Origin: Gp6-AA40 sp963741135
GTDB taxonomy: Bacteria > Acidobacteriota > Vicinamibacteria > Vicinamibacterales > UBA2999
Length of the DNA: 64,000 nt
Direction of reading: 5' to 3'
Assembly (NCBI GenBank): GCA_963741135.1
Contig: CAVUHC010000003.1
Span: forward strand, 62,001 to 126,000
The position numbers and the translations under genes are program-made. Shown piece after piece: positions 24,032-32,147 of this stretch (positions are counted from its first letter, which is position 1; each line of letters opens with the position of its first letter). The notes beneath the pieces were generated by a model. It was not told the DNA's origin and made no database searches. It saw only the letters and a list, made by a program, of their open reading frames with translations.

Positions 24032-24619
24032 ATGCCGAAACACGCTCGAGGTTTCATCCCGTTCTCCGTCCTGATGCTCGCGCTCATCGTTGGCGCTCCG
24101 ACGCCCGCTCGGGCCCAGGGCTTTGTCAGTCCATTCATCGGGTACGACTTCGGTGGTGACGCCAGCTGCCCGCAGATAACGAACTGCGAGGACAAGAAGC
24201 TGAATGTTGGTGTGTCACTTGGAACGATGGGAAGCATCCTTGGGTTCGAGGAGGAGTTCGCCTACGCCAAAGACTTTTTTGGCACGGCCCCGGGACTGTC
24301 ATCAAGCGTCCTGACCCTGATGAGTAACGTCATGATCATTCCGAGGATCGGCCCTGTGCGCCCGTACGCTCTCGCCGGTCTGGGTTTGATCAAGACCCAC
24401 GTGGAGTTCACGCCGTCACGCGTGCTCAGCTCGACCAACAATAATCTTGGGTGGGATGTGGGCGGCGGCATCGCGGCGTTCTTTGGCGCGCATGCAGGTG
24501 TGCGTGGCGACATCCGCTACTTTCACGCATTTCAGGATCTCAACGCGCTCGGGTTCACGTTGAGCGATACAAAGCTGGATTTCGGCCGCGCCAGCGTGGG
24601 GCTCATCCTGGCGTTCTAA
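24032..24619 (+). CDS. Outer-membrane beta-barrel protein
   Basis: 195 residues from ATG 24032 (GGAGGTTG upstream). Signal peptide to about residue 29 (PTPARAQ), then alternating strands with FIGYDFGGDASC, GSILGFEEEFAYAKDFFG, VRPYALAGLGLIKTHVEF, GWDVGGGIAAFFG, and a final strand ending in Phe (ASVGLILAF), as expected for a barrel inserted by BamA. About eight strands. Porin-like or lipid-binding role not determined. A truncated copy is at 15181-15315. Confidence 0.85.
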   Translation: MPKHARGFIPFSVLMLALIVGAPTPARAQGFVSPFIGYDFGGDASCPQITNCEDKKLNVGVSLGTMGSILGFEEEFAYAKDFFGTAPGLSSSVLTLMSNVMIIPRIGPVRPYALAGLGLIKTHVEFTPSRVLSSTNNNLGWDVGGGIAAFFGAHAGVRGDIRYFHAFQDLNALGFTLSDTKLDFGRASVGLILAF

Positions 24620-24653
24620 CCTGCTAACCTGGCCCGCGAGGAGGGGCGGGACG

Positions 24654-25067
24654 ATGATGAAGCGCATTCTTGGGATGGGTGTGGCGCTGCTCGTTGCGCT
24701 GGGTATTGGATGGGTGTGGGGTGCGTCGGGCAGGTCGGACATCAGTCGCGCGCTCCAGCTCGCTGAGCTTCGCGACGGCCTGCTCGAAGGACGCGCCGCA
24801 GTGCTCGATGCGCGCCTGGACATCTACAGCGTCAACTTCGGCGAAGCGAGCCGCCATCTCGAGATGGCTCGGAGCGCGTTGCGCGCCGCTGACGCGCGAC
24901 TCAATGAACTCGGCCGCCAGGAAGATGCGACACGACTGAAGATCGCCTTGACGCGGATCGACGAGGCACAGCGCACGGCCGGGCAGCTCAGCCAGGACGC
25001 GAACTCTCAGGCCGCCGACGCGGCGAGGGCGATCAACGAAGTGCTGGAAAGCACCGCGAAGCGCTGA
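24654..25067 (+). CDS. Membrane-anchored periplasmic helical protein
   Basis: 137 residues from ATG 24654 or 24657, after GAGGAGGGGCGGG. One N-terminal membrane helix (GMGVALLVALGIGWVWG) is followed by a long helical, Ala- and Arg-rich domain with SRALQLAELRDGLLEGRAA, heptad-like spacing and no Cys. Likely a coiled-coil or helical bundle in the periplasm. No named family. It lies in an operon with the outer-membrane protein and the SYLF protein. Confidence 0.65.
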   Translation: MMKRILGMGVALLVALGIGWVWGASGRSDISRALQLAELRDGLLEGRAAVLDARLDIYSVNFGEASRHLEMARSALRAADARLNELGRQEDATRLKIALTRIDEAQRTAGQLSQDANSQAADAARAINEVLESTAKR

Positions 25068-25117
25068 CGCGCCGGTCAACCGGACATGCTCACGAGCGGG
25101 CAGAAGGAAGGTGCAAC

Positions 25118-25804
25118 GTGAAACTGATTATTACGACGACCGTGGTGACGACGTTGGCGATCACGCCGCTGCTGGCGGCTGATAATGAGCCGGCACAGCG
25201 CCTGACCGCAGCGGCGGCCGTGTTTTCAGAGATTATGGCGACGCCGGATAAGGGCATTCCTCAGGAGCTCATCGAGAACGCCCACTGCATCGTGATTGTT
25301 CCGGACCTCAAGACCGCGGCGTTCGTTGTCGGCGGGAAATACGGGAAAGGATACCTGTCCTGTCGGAACACGAGCGGAGCGGGCTGGTCGGCGCCCGCCA
25401 CGGTCCGCATCGAGGGTGGGAGCGTGGGCTTCCAGATCGGGGGTTCGTCGACTGACGTGGTCATGCTGGTCATGAGTGAACGGGGATCGGACAAACTGCT
25501 TTCGAGCAAATTCACGTTGGGCGTGGAAGGTTCCGCGGCGGCAGGCCCAGTGGGTCGCACGGCCACTGCGCAGACGGATGCGCAATTGCACGCGGACATT
25601 CTGTCGTGGTCGCGATCGCAGGGGTTGTTTGCAGGCGTCGCTCTGGAAGGCGCCACGCTGCGCCAGGATCTGGATGACAACACGACCCTCTATGGCAAGA
25701 GACTGGAAAACCGCGACATCGTGACGAAGGGAGTGCCCGCGCCCACGGCCGCCGCCAGGCTGCTGTCCCTGCTGAACCGGTACGCGGCCACAAAAGGCAA
25801 GTGA
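25118..25804 (+). CDS. SYLF (DUF500/Ysc84) domain lipid-binding protein
   Basis: 228 residues, start GTG 25118 after AAGGAAGGTG. Signal peptide to about residue 20 (TPLLAAD). The SYLF fold is shown by IPQELIENAHCIVIVPDLKTAAFVVGGKYGKGYLSCR, GGSVGFQIGGSSTDVVMLVM and GPVGRTATAQTD, ending with DNTTLYGKRLENRDI. SYLF proteins bind phosphoinositides or other lipids; the bacterial exported forms are little studied. Third in the operon from 24032. Confidence 0.9.
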   Translation: MKLIITTTVVTTLAITPLLAADNEPAQRLTAAAAVFSEIMATPDKGIPQELIENAHCIVIVPDLKTAAFVVGGKYGKGYLSCRNTSGAGWSAPATVRIEGGSVGFQIGGSSTDVVMLVMSERGSDKLLSSKFTLGVEGSAAAGPVGRTATAQTDAQLHADILSWSRSQGLFAGVALEGATLRQDLDDNTTLYGKRLENRDIVTKGVPAPTAAARLLSLLNRYAATKGK

Positions 25805-25832
25805 CTCGTCCACGAAGGTAAGGAGGAGTGCC

Positions 25833-25982
25833 ATGTTGTACACCATCGCCGTGATTCTGTTGATTCTGTGGTTGCTCGGTCTGGTGAGCGGCTACACGAT
25901 CGGCGCGTTCATCCACGTCCTGTTGGTCATCGCGATCGTGTTGTTTCTGGTCGGGTTGCTGAGCGGCCGCCGCGTCGTGTGA
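25833..25982 (+). CDS. Lmo0937-family small membrane protein
   Basis: 49 residues from ATG 25833 with a strong AAGGAGGAG upstream. Two hydrophobic helices separated by a short polar turn: MLYTIAVILLILWLLGLVS, then YTIGAFIHVLLVIAIVLFLV and LLSGRRVV. This is the form of the very small lmo0937-type stress membrane proteins. It ends the operon that begins with the outer-membrane protein. Recognised from translation of the sequence rather than length. Confidence 0.8.
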   Translation: MLYTIAVILLILWLLGLVSGYTIGAFIHVLLVIAIVLFLVGLLSGRRVV

Positions 25983-26100
25983 CCGTTCCGGGCAATCACT
26001 AGCGGCCACCGCCGTCGCACAGTGACGCCGCAGGATGTACGCGCCGCATAAGGTCTGCACGTGCCTCTTCGCCGCGTCAAGGGTCGCGCGGTGGCCGGGT

Positions 26101-27144
26101 TCATGGAGTTCGGTGTTGCCAGATTTCCAGGAGCAACACGGTGACCGTGAGGGTCACAGGACCCAGAATCAGGCCGGACGGGCCGAACACAATCAGGCCG
26201 CCGACGATGGCCATGAACGCGGGGATGGTGTGGAGCTTCAGCCGGTTCCCAACCAGGATGGGATAGATCACGTTGTCGATCCCGCCGACGACCACGCCGC
26301 CCCAGAAGGCGAGAATCAGGGCCTTTCCCCAACTGCCATCGAGCGCCAGGAAGAGGGCCGCCGGAATCCAGACGACAAAGGCGCCCAGCACCGGGACCAC
26401 GGCCAGCACGCCCATCACCAGTCCCCACAGCAAGGGAGCCGGCAGACCCAGCCACCAGAACATCAGTCCACCCAACGTGCCCTGGACGGCGGCGACGACC
26501 AACGTTCCATAAATCGTCGCGTGAACGGTATCGCCCACGCGGCTGAACAGCCTGTCCATGTCCGCCTCGGACAGAGGCGAGAGAGCGCGCAGCGACAGGA
26601 GCACCGCGCGCTGGTCGCGCAGGAAATAGAACAGCAGATAGAACGTCAGGAGCACGCCGATCGCTTGAATCACGGAGCCCCTGACGAAGGACGCGGTGGC
26701 ATTGGTCAGCCATGCAGCGATCGTGCTGATGGTTCCCGGCAGGTCAATCTGCCGCTCGATCCATTGGGCGATGGGCGCGATGCGCGGGTGGACGTCGAGG
26801 ACGCGCTGCCACTCCCCGGACTCGACCCTGGCCCTGATGGTGTCCGCGCCTGTCACGGCTTCCGAGACGAGCCGCTGCCCCACGAACGTCGCAGGCACGA
26901 CCACGATCAGGCCGATCACCAGGACGGAGACCGAAGCCGCCAGGTTGGAGTGCTTCACCGTTGACTCCAGCCACCGGTGGACCGGCATGAACACGACGGC
27001 CAGCGCCAGCGCCCAGGAGAGCGCTGGCACGAATGGCAGCGCCATCCGGTAGCAGAGATAGACGCCGAGGGCGGTTGCCGCCATCAGCGCGAGCACGTGG
27101 ATGTGACTGCGTGAGCCCAACTCGCTGCTATTCTCAGTGTTCAT
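26101..27144 (-). CDS. AI-2E family transporter
   Basis: 347 residues from ATG 27144. About seven to eight hydrophobic segments arranged as in this family: an N-terminal pair (ALGVYLCYRMALPFVPALSWAL), a middle soluble region (MDRLFSRVGDTVHATIYG), then GLPAPLLWGLVMGVLAVVPVLGAFVVW and a C-terminal pair with FWGGVVVGGIDNVIYPILVG. Family members export AI-2, or act as Na+/H+ or other exchangers; the substrate cannot be assigned. It is divergent from the cupin gene with 70 bases between and no sigma-54 box. Confidence 0.88.
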   Translation of the reverse strand: MNTENSSELGSRSHIHVLALMAATALGVYLCYRMALPFVPALSWALALAVVFMPVHRWLESTVKHSNLAASVSVLVIGLIVVVPATFVGQRLVSEAVTGADTIRARVESGEWQRVLDVHPRIAPIAQWIERQIDLPGTISTIAAWLTNATASFVRGSVIQAIGVLLTFYLLFYFLRDQRAVLLSLRALSPLSEADMDRLFSRVGDTVHATIYGTLVVAAVQGTLGGLMFWWLGLPAPLLWGLVMGVLAVVPVLGAFVVWIPAALFLALDGSWGKALILAFWGGVVVGGIDNVIYPILVGNRLKLHTIPAFMAIVGGLIVFGPSGLILGPVTLTVTVLLLEIWQHRTP

Positions 27145-27214
27145 GGATAGGCAGGATGCTGTCGATGCGTCAACGAGTCAATCGAAGGCTTCAGGGACGT
27201 GAAGGGGGATCGTT

Positions 27215-27607
27215 ATGAAAGGCTTTGTGCAAGACATCGAGGATCTCACCGTCAAGAATGACGAGTTTCGCCGCGTGCTCTACACGGCAAAGCACTGCCA
27301 GCTCGTGGTCATGGCGCTAAAACCCAAGGAAGAGATCGGGGCGGAAATACACAAGCTCGACCAGTTCTTTCGCGTGGAAGAGGGGGCCGGTGAAGCCGTT
27401 CTCGATGGCGTTCGGACCGCGATCCGAGCGGGCTTCGCCGTCGTCGTCCCGGCGGGGGCGACGCACAACATCATCAATACCGGCAGTGTTCCACTGAAGC
27501 TCTATACGCTCTATGCGCCGCCGAATCATCGGGACGGGGTCGTCCACCATACCCGCGACGACGCGGACAGAGACGAGGAACAGTTCGACGGCAAGACGAC
27601 GGAATAA
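27215..27607 (+). CDS. Cupin domain protein
   Basis: 130 residues from ATG 27215 after GAAGGGGGATC. Single cupin barrel: motif 1 around EIGAEIHKLDQFFRVEEGAGE has His48 and Glu of the first metal site, motif 2 around VVPAGATHNIINTG has the second His. A metal-binding small cupin is likely; substrate unknown. The C-terminus YAPPNHRDGVVHHTRDDADRDEEQFDG is common in short sugar- or polyketide-type cupins. It faces the convergent winged-helix gene. Confidence 0.85.
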   Translation: MKGFVQDIEDLTVKNDEFRRVLYTAKHCQLVVMALKPKEEIGAEIHKLDQFFRVEEGAGEAVLDGVRTAIRAGFAVVVPAGATHNIINTGSVPLKLYTLYAPPNHRDGVVHHTRDDADRDEEQFDGKTTE

Positions 27608-27618
27608 GCCTAACCCCG

Positions 27619-27867
27619 TCAGGCGCAACGTCGGCCATCGCGAGCGTGAACGAATGCGCGACCGTCGGTGCTGAGCACGCCAGCGCTGACGAGTGCTCCC
27701 AGTGCCCGACCGCAGCGGACGGGCTCGATGTTGAACAGGCGGGACGCTTGCGCCAGGGTGAGCTTCAGCCCCGGCATCTCCCGATACTCCGCATGAATTC
27801 GTGCGCGAACGTCCCCGTCTTCCGCTTCGGTGGCGTAGATTCTGGTATCAGGCTCGATGATTGTCAT
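27619..27867 (-). CDS. Small winged-helix-like protein (EMPGL family), copy 2
   Basis: 82 residues from ATG 27867-27865. The core EYREMPGLKLTLAQASRLFN, then CGRALGALVSAGVLS and AFVHARDG, matches the protein at 20504-20839. It is likely a small DNA-binding protein. It sits directly behind a textbook sigma-54 box (27909-27924), which the other copy lacks, and close to a CBS gene that uses the same palindrome pair. Confidence 0.7.
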   Translation of the reverse strand: MTIIEPDTRIYATEAEDGDVRARIHAEYREMPGLKLTLAQASRLFNIEPVRCGRALGALVSAGVLSTDGRAFVHARDGRRCA

Positions 27868-27908
27868 TGTGTCCAACCTTTTCGCCTGTGCGGTTATGGG
27901 ACACGCCG

Positions 27909-27924
27909 AGCAACCGTCGTGCCG
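27909..27924 (-). promoter_or_regulatory. sigma-54 promoter, near-perfect, for the small winged-helix protein
   Basis: Promoter-strand box CGGCACGACGGTTGCT matches GGCACG-N4-TTGC exactly. GG at 27923-27922, GC at 27911-27910. Predicted start about 27898, leader 31 bases. Centre of the palindrome pair is 90 bp upstream. Confidence 0.7.
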
Positions 27925-27998
27925 CCTGACTCGGACAGCGGGATGGTCCAAATCACCGCCGGAGCGCGGACAGAAGCCCTGATAGTCTTTCGGGCGCC

Positions 27999-28027
27999 GG
28001 AAAATCCCCACTCGCGCCGAAAATTCC
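27999..28027. promoter_or_regulatory. Tandem palindrome pair
   Basis: Half-sites GGAAAATCCC and CGAAAATTCC, 19 bp centre to centre, followed by GCTG. Distances to the flanking -24 positions are 90 bp (leftward) and about 102 bp (rightward). Confidence 0.55.
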
Positions 28028-28113
28028 GCTGTCACCTAAGAACGCGATTGGAGTCTCGCGGAGGCTTGTCCCCGCTGCTCCATGGTCCGTTCTGTGCGTG
28101 CTTCGATGGCTGG

Positions 28114-28129
28114 TGCCGACCGAATTGCG
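28114..28129 (+). promoter_or_regulatory. Candidate sigma-54 promoter (TGC variant) for CBS 28157
   Basis: Box TGCCGACCGAATTGCG: TTGC kept, but -24 is GC instead of GG, as in the box at 23986. Predicted start about 28140, 17 bases before ATG 28157. Confidence 0.35.
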
Positions 28130-28156
28130 CAGGCGCTGGGTCGAGGAGGAACAATC

Positions 28157-28615
28157 ATGATGCGCGTGCAGGATGTGATGACGGAAGCCGTCGAGAAGAT
28201 CGCCCCCGGAGCCGCCGCCGAAGACGCCTGGCAGGTCATGCGGCTGCATGGGATCCATCACCTGGTCGTCGCCGAAGGGGCCAGGATCGTGGGAGTCCTG
28301 TCGGATCGGGACGCGGGCGGTCGAGCGGGGACGTCGGTGAGAAAAGGTCGAACGGTCGCGGATCTCATGACTGGGCGAGTCGTCACCGTGCCGCCCACCA
28401 CGCCGATTCGAAAAGCAGCCAACCTGATGCGAGGGCGATCGATCGGTTGTCTCGTTGTCAGCAACCGGGGGCGCGTCGCGGGCATCGTCACCGTATCGGA
28501 CCTGCTGACGCTCCTGGGCCGCGGCGAAGAGCGTCCTACGACCCCCGCGAAGCGCTGGACGCTGAAACATCGGGCGCCCCATCGCAAGAGAAGCACTTCG
28601 GCGGGTGTCTGGTAG
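28157..28615 (+). CDS. CBS-pair protein with basic C-terminal tail
   Basis: 152 residues from ATG 28157 with GAGGAGGAACAATC upstream. Two CBS motifs: MMRVQDVMTEAVEKIAP with HHLVVAEGARIVGVLSDRDAG, and VADLMTGRVVTVPPTTPI with GCLVVSNRGRVAGIVTVSDLL. A basic tail (KRWTLKHRAPHRKRS) follows and could bind nucleic acid or membrane. It lacks the His/Cys tail of the two other CBS proteins. Separate transcription unit, probably monocistronic. Confidence 0.87.
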   Translation: MMRVQDVMTEAVEKIAPGAAAEDAWQVMRLHGIHHLVVAEGARIVGVLSDRDAGGRAGTSVRKGRTVADLMTGRVVTVPPTTPIRKAANLMRGRSIGCLVVSNRGRVAGIVTVSDLLTLLGRGEERPTTPAKRWTLKHRAPHRKRSTSAGVW

Positions 28616-28680
28616 CCGCCATCCTGGATGACCGGGACTGCCTTGTCATCGCAGGACCGTTGTCCGGGCCCGTCAACTCC

Positions 28681-29280
28681 TCATTGCTTCCGTTTCCGCG
28701 AGGGCCGAAGCGCTCGTCGCAGCTTCGGCAATTCGTGGCGGTACGCTTTTGCGTCGCCGTAATCGAAGAACAGGTGATAGCGCGTGTGCGGCGTCGGGAT
28801 GGCTCGCGCGTGCTTGATGGGGCACCAGTACTCCTCGGTGCGCGCGGCGACCTCGCAGACGAACGCAACCACCCCATTGGCGTATCCGCAGTACACGCAA
28901 TTGACCTTCTCGATACCGTTCAAGTATGCAAGCTTGTGGCGGTCGATGACGAAGTAGCGACGCCGCGGGACCCGTGCGATGCCGTAGACCGGAAAACAGA
29001 CCCACTGATAAAGCGTGACCCAGACGTCCAGCACAATGAACGGGAGCAACAATGAATAGATAACAGGCGCCGTCAGGAGGGACGCGACGCTTGATTCCCA
29101 GATGAACGCCGGGATGCTTTGCTTGAACGCGCGGTGCGCGCGACGGACCTCTTCGTCGAACCAGACACGGCCGCGTCGTACGCGGTACCGCCACTGTTTC
29201 TGCTGCGCGTCCGCCTCGCGGGTGAGATCCTCTTCGGCTTCGCGAAGGCGCTCGATGAGTCGTTCGACCGACGATGTCAT
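28681..29280 (-). CDS. Conserved membrane protein with Cys motifs
   Basis: 199 residues from ATG 29280. An N-terminal charged helix (ERLIERLREAEEDLTREAD) is followed by two hydrophobic segments (SLLTAPVIYSLLLPFIVLD, VTLYQWVCFPVYGI), the cytoplasmic motif RYFVIDRHKLAYLN and a Cys-rich block NCVYCGYANG plus YWCPIKH. I recall this NCxYCxYxNG / YWCPIKH signature from widespread uncharacterised proteins; it suggests a metal site beside the membrane. It follows the PEP synthase and acyl carrier genes in the same operon (21-base gap). Confidence 0.7.
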   Translation of the reverse strand: MTSSVERLIERLREAEEDLTREADAQQKQWRYRVRRGRVWFDEEVRRAHRAFKQSIPAFIWESSVASLLTAPVIYSLLLPFIVLDVWVTLYQWVCFPVYGIARVPRRRYFVIDRHKLAYLNGIEKVNCVYCGYANGVVAFVCEVAARTEEYWCPIKHARAIPTPHTRYHLFFDYGDAKAYRHELPKLRRALRPSRKRKQ

Positions 29281-29301
29281 GGATACGGCTCCAGACTGAG
29301 A

Positions 29302-29556
29302 TCAGCGCACCCCGCCAAGCTTCGCCGCCAGGTACTCGACCGCGCCGTTGAGCGACGCGAGACAACCGTAGTCGGTTTCCGGAACCTCAACGCCGAACTG
29401 CGCGTGCAGCGCGACCACGAAGTTCAGATAATCGACCGAATCCAGATCGATCTGATCGCGGAAGGGCACATCGCCGCGTAGCGTGGCTGGATTGATCTCC
29501 GGCGCGACGCGGGCGAGAGTATCGACAACTGTCTGCTGCACCTCGGCGCGTGTCAT
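29302..29556 (-). CDS. Acyl carrier protein overlapping PEP synthase
   Basis: 84 residues from ATG 29556, which overlaps the PEP synthase stop by four bases (ATGA). The helix-II site for phosphopantetheine is present as DLDSVDYLNF (the usual DSL is DSV). Acyl carriers hold growing or activated acyl chains on this Ser. No fatty-acid or polyketide synthase lies nearby, so its partner is unknown; the tight link to a PEP synthase is unusual. Next in the operon is the Cys-motif membrane protein. Confidence 0.82.
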   Translation of the reverse strand: MTRAEVQQTVVDTLARVAPEINPATLRGDVPFRDQIDLDSVDYLNFVVALHAQFGVEVPETDYGCLASLNGAVEYLAAKLGGVR

Positions 29557-31991
29557 ATCGCTCCGTGCACGGCCGGCCTCGTTCTCTTCTCGGCTTCGGC
29601 CACGCGCAGCGTCGTCGTGATGGCGGTGTCCGGATTCAGGGAGATGGAGTCGATCTGCTCGCCAACGAGCCACTCGGCGAACTCCGGATAGTCCGACGGC
29701 GCCTGGCCGCAGATGCCGATCGGCTTGCCGACCCGCCTGCGCCGCGGCGATCGCGCGCGCGATCAGCCAGCGCACGGCGTCGTTGCGCTCATCGAACAGG
29801 TGCGCGACGGTGCCGGAATCGCGATCGAGACCAAGCGTGAGCTGCGTCAGATCGTTCGAGCCGATCGAGAAGCCGTCGAACACGCGGAGGAAGTCCTCGG
29901 CCAGGATGGCGTTCGACGGCACTTCGCACATCGCGTAGATCTCGAGCCCGTCTTCTCCCTGGCGCAGGCCGTTGGCCGCCATCGCGGCGATGACGCGCCG
30001 CCCTTCGTCGACTGTCCGGCAGAACGGAATCATCACCTTGATGTTGGTGAGGCCGAGGTCGCGGCGCGCACGCAGCAGCGCCTCGCATTCGAGCGCGAAG
30101 CCGTCCGCGTACCGTTCGTCGTAGTAGCGCGATGCGCCGCGGAATCCGAGCATCGGGTTCTCTTCCGCCGGCTCGAACTGCCGGCCCCCGACGAGCTGTG
30201 CGTATTCGTTCGTCTTGAAGTCGCTCGTGCGCACGATGACCGGCTTCGGGTAGAACGCGGCGGCGATGCGCGCGACGCCTTCGCTGAACCGCCGGACAAA
30301 GAACGCACGTGGCTCTCCGGGCCGATGCGGCGGGCGATCTCCGTGACGACTGCCGCGTCCGCCAGCGTCGGATACCGCGCCAGCGCCATCGGATGAATGC
30401 CGATGTGGTTCGTGATGATGAACTCGGCGCGCGCGAGCCCGACGCCCCTGATTCGGAATCATCGACAGGTGGAACGCCGGCTCGGGTCGCCGACGATCAG
30501 CATGATCGTGCGTGCGTGTCCGCGGCACGAGCGACGCGTCGAGGTGGTCAACGACGAAGGGCAGGCAGCCGGGATAGACGTGTCCTTCGGCGCCTTCCGC
30601 GCAGCAGACGGTGACCTCGTCGCCGTCCTGCAGCACGCCGGGACGCCGTGTCCGGTGCCGACGATGCAGGGCAGGCCGAACTCGCGCGAGACGATCGCGG
30701 CGTGAGCCGTGCGGCCGCCCTTGTCGGTGACGATCGCGGCGACGCGGCGCATCACCGGTTCCCAGTCGGGATCGGTGATCTCTGCGACCAGGACTTCTCC
30801 CGGCTGCACGGCGGAGAGTCCTCCGACGTCGCGCACGACTCGGACACGCCCGGCGCCGATCCGTTCGCCGACGGCCTGGCCCCTGACGAGCGGCGCGCCG
30901 GGAACGACGGTGAGTCGGTAGACCTCGGCAATCGCCGTCAGCGACTTGGCAGAATGCACCGTCTCGGGGCGCGCCTGCACGATGAAGAGCTCGCCCGTCT
31001 CGCCGTCCTTCGCCCATTCGATGTCCATCGGTCGCGGATGGCCGGCGAGCGTCGAATAGTGGTCTTCAATCGTCCGAGCCCAGCGCGCGAGCGTGAGCAC
31101 GTCGTCGTCGGTCAGGCAGAAGCGCGCGCGCTCGGCCGCGGGCGTCGGCTCGCTTCGCGTGCCCTTGCTGCCGTCGGCGTAGACCAGACGCACTTCCTTC
31201 GTTCCGAGCCGACGGCCGATGATCGCGCGATGGCCAGTGGCCAGCGTCGGCTTGAAGACGGTCCATTCGTCGGGCGTGACGACGCCCTGCACGACGAACT
31301 CGCCGAGGCCGTACGCGCCGGAGACGGTGATGACGTCGCGGAAGCCTGACTCGGTGTCGAGCGTGAAGATCACCCCGGAGCTGGCGCGATCGGATCGCAC
31401 CATCGGCATCACGCCGACCGAGAGCGCGACCTTGAGCTGGTCGTATCCGAGCCGTGCGCGGTAGTTGATCGCGCGGTCGGTGAAGAGCGACGAAAAACAC
31501 GCCTGCACGGCGCGCAGCAGCCCCTCGCGTCCACGAACGTTCAGGAACGTTTCCGCCGCGCCGGCGAACGAGGCCTCCGGCAGATCCTCGGCGGTGGCCG
31601 ACGAGCGGACCGCCAGCTCGGGTTCGCGGCCCAGTCGCGCGCAGAGCCGGTCGTACGCGGACAGGATCGCGGCCCGCAGCTCTGGCGGCAGCGGCGTCTC
31701 GAGGACTGCCGCCCGAGCCGCGTGTCCGCGGCGCGACAACTCGGTCACGTCCTCGGGGTTGAACGGCGTGAAGATCGCCCGCAGCCTGTTCTCGAGATCG
31801 CTGCTCGCCAGGAGCCGGCGATACGCGTCCGCCGTCGTCGCGAAGCCATCGAGTACGCCGACGCCTTGTGGCTTCAGCGACCGGAACAGCTCGCCGAGCG
31901 ACGCGTTCTTGCCGCCGACGCGCGGAAGGTCAGCGAGAGTAAGGTCAGCAAAATCAAGGACTGCATCGGCGGATGCGTGATCGTGGGCCAT
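29553..31991 (-). pseudogene. ppsA: Phosphoenolpyruvate synthase, frameshifted
   Basis: Read leftwards from ATG 31991. The ATP-grasp N-terminal half is intact (VGGKNASLGELF, ELAVRSSATAEDLPEASFAG), as is the phosphohistidine motif GGRTAHAAIVSREFGLPC. From about 30,660 onward the product continues in alternating frames: VLQDGDEVTVC, TIMLIVGDPS, AFHLSMIPNQG, ARYPTLADAAVV, FFVRRFSEGV, IGSNDLTQLTLG, and near 29,745 GKPIGICGQAP with the C-terminal catalytic Cys. Roughly six breaks, all between the same two frames. The enzyme makes PEP from pyruvate and ATP. Whether it is a real pseudogene or an error-rich stretch cannot be told here. A strong sigma-54 box precedes it. Confidence 0.8.
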
Positions 31992-32018
31992 GCGGATTGC
32001 CTTCTGTGGTGGTATGAA

Positions 32019-32034
32019 GGCAATCGACGTGCCC
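32019..32034 (-). promoter_or_regulatory. sigma-54 promoter for the PEP synthase/ACP operon
   Basis: Promoter-strand box GGGCACGTCGATTGCC matches GGCACG-N4-TTGC exactly. GG at 32033-32032, GC at 32021-32020. Predicted start about 32008, 17 bases before ATG 31991; centre of the palindrome pair 71 bp upstream. Confidence 0.7.
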
Positions 32035-32088
32035 CAGTGCAGTGCCGGCGATCCTGACCAAACCGCGGCTCGGGCACCCCGGGCGGGG

Positions 32089-32118
32089 GGAATATTCCGC
32101 GTGAGCGGGGAAGATCCC
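32089..32118. promoter_or_regulatory. Tandem palindrome pair upstream of PEP synthase
   Basis: Half-sites GGAATATTCC (a perfect palindrome) and GGAAGATCCC, 20 bp centre to centre. Best palindrome of all the copies. Confidence 0.6.
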
Positions 32119-32147
32119 CCGGTGGACGCGTCGTCTCATCGTTCCCG

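Larger units (their letters stand above)
27868..28156. other. Divergent control region between the winged-helix and CBS genes
   Basis: 289 bases without a gene. It carries a leftward near-perfect sigma-54 box, a palindrome pair (27999-28027) and a weaker rightward box (28114-28129). Confidence 0.55.
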
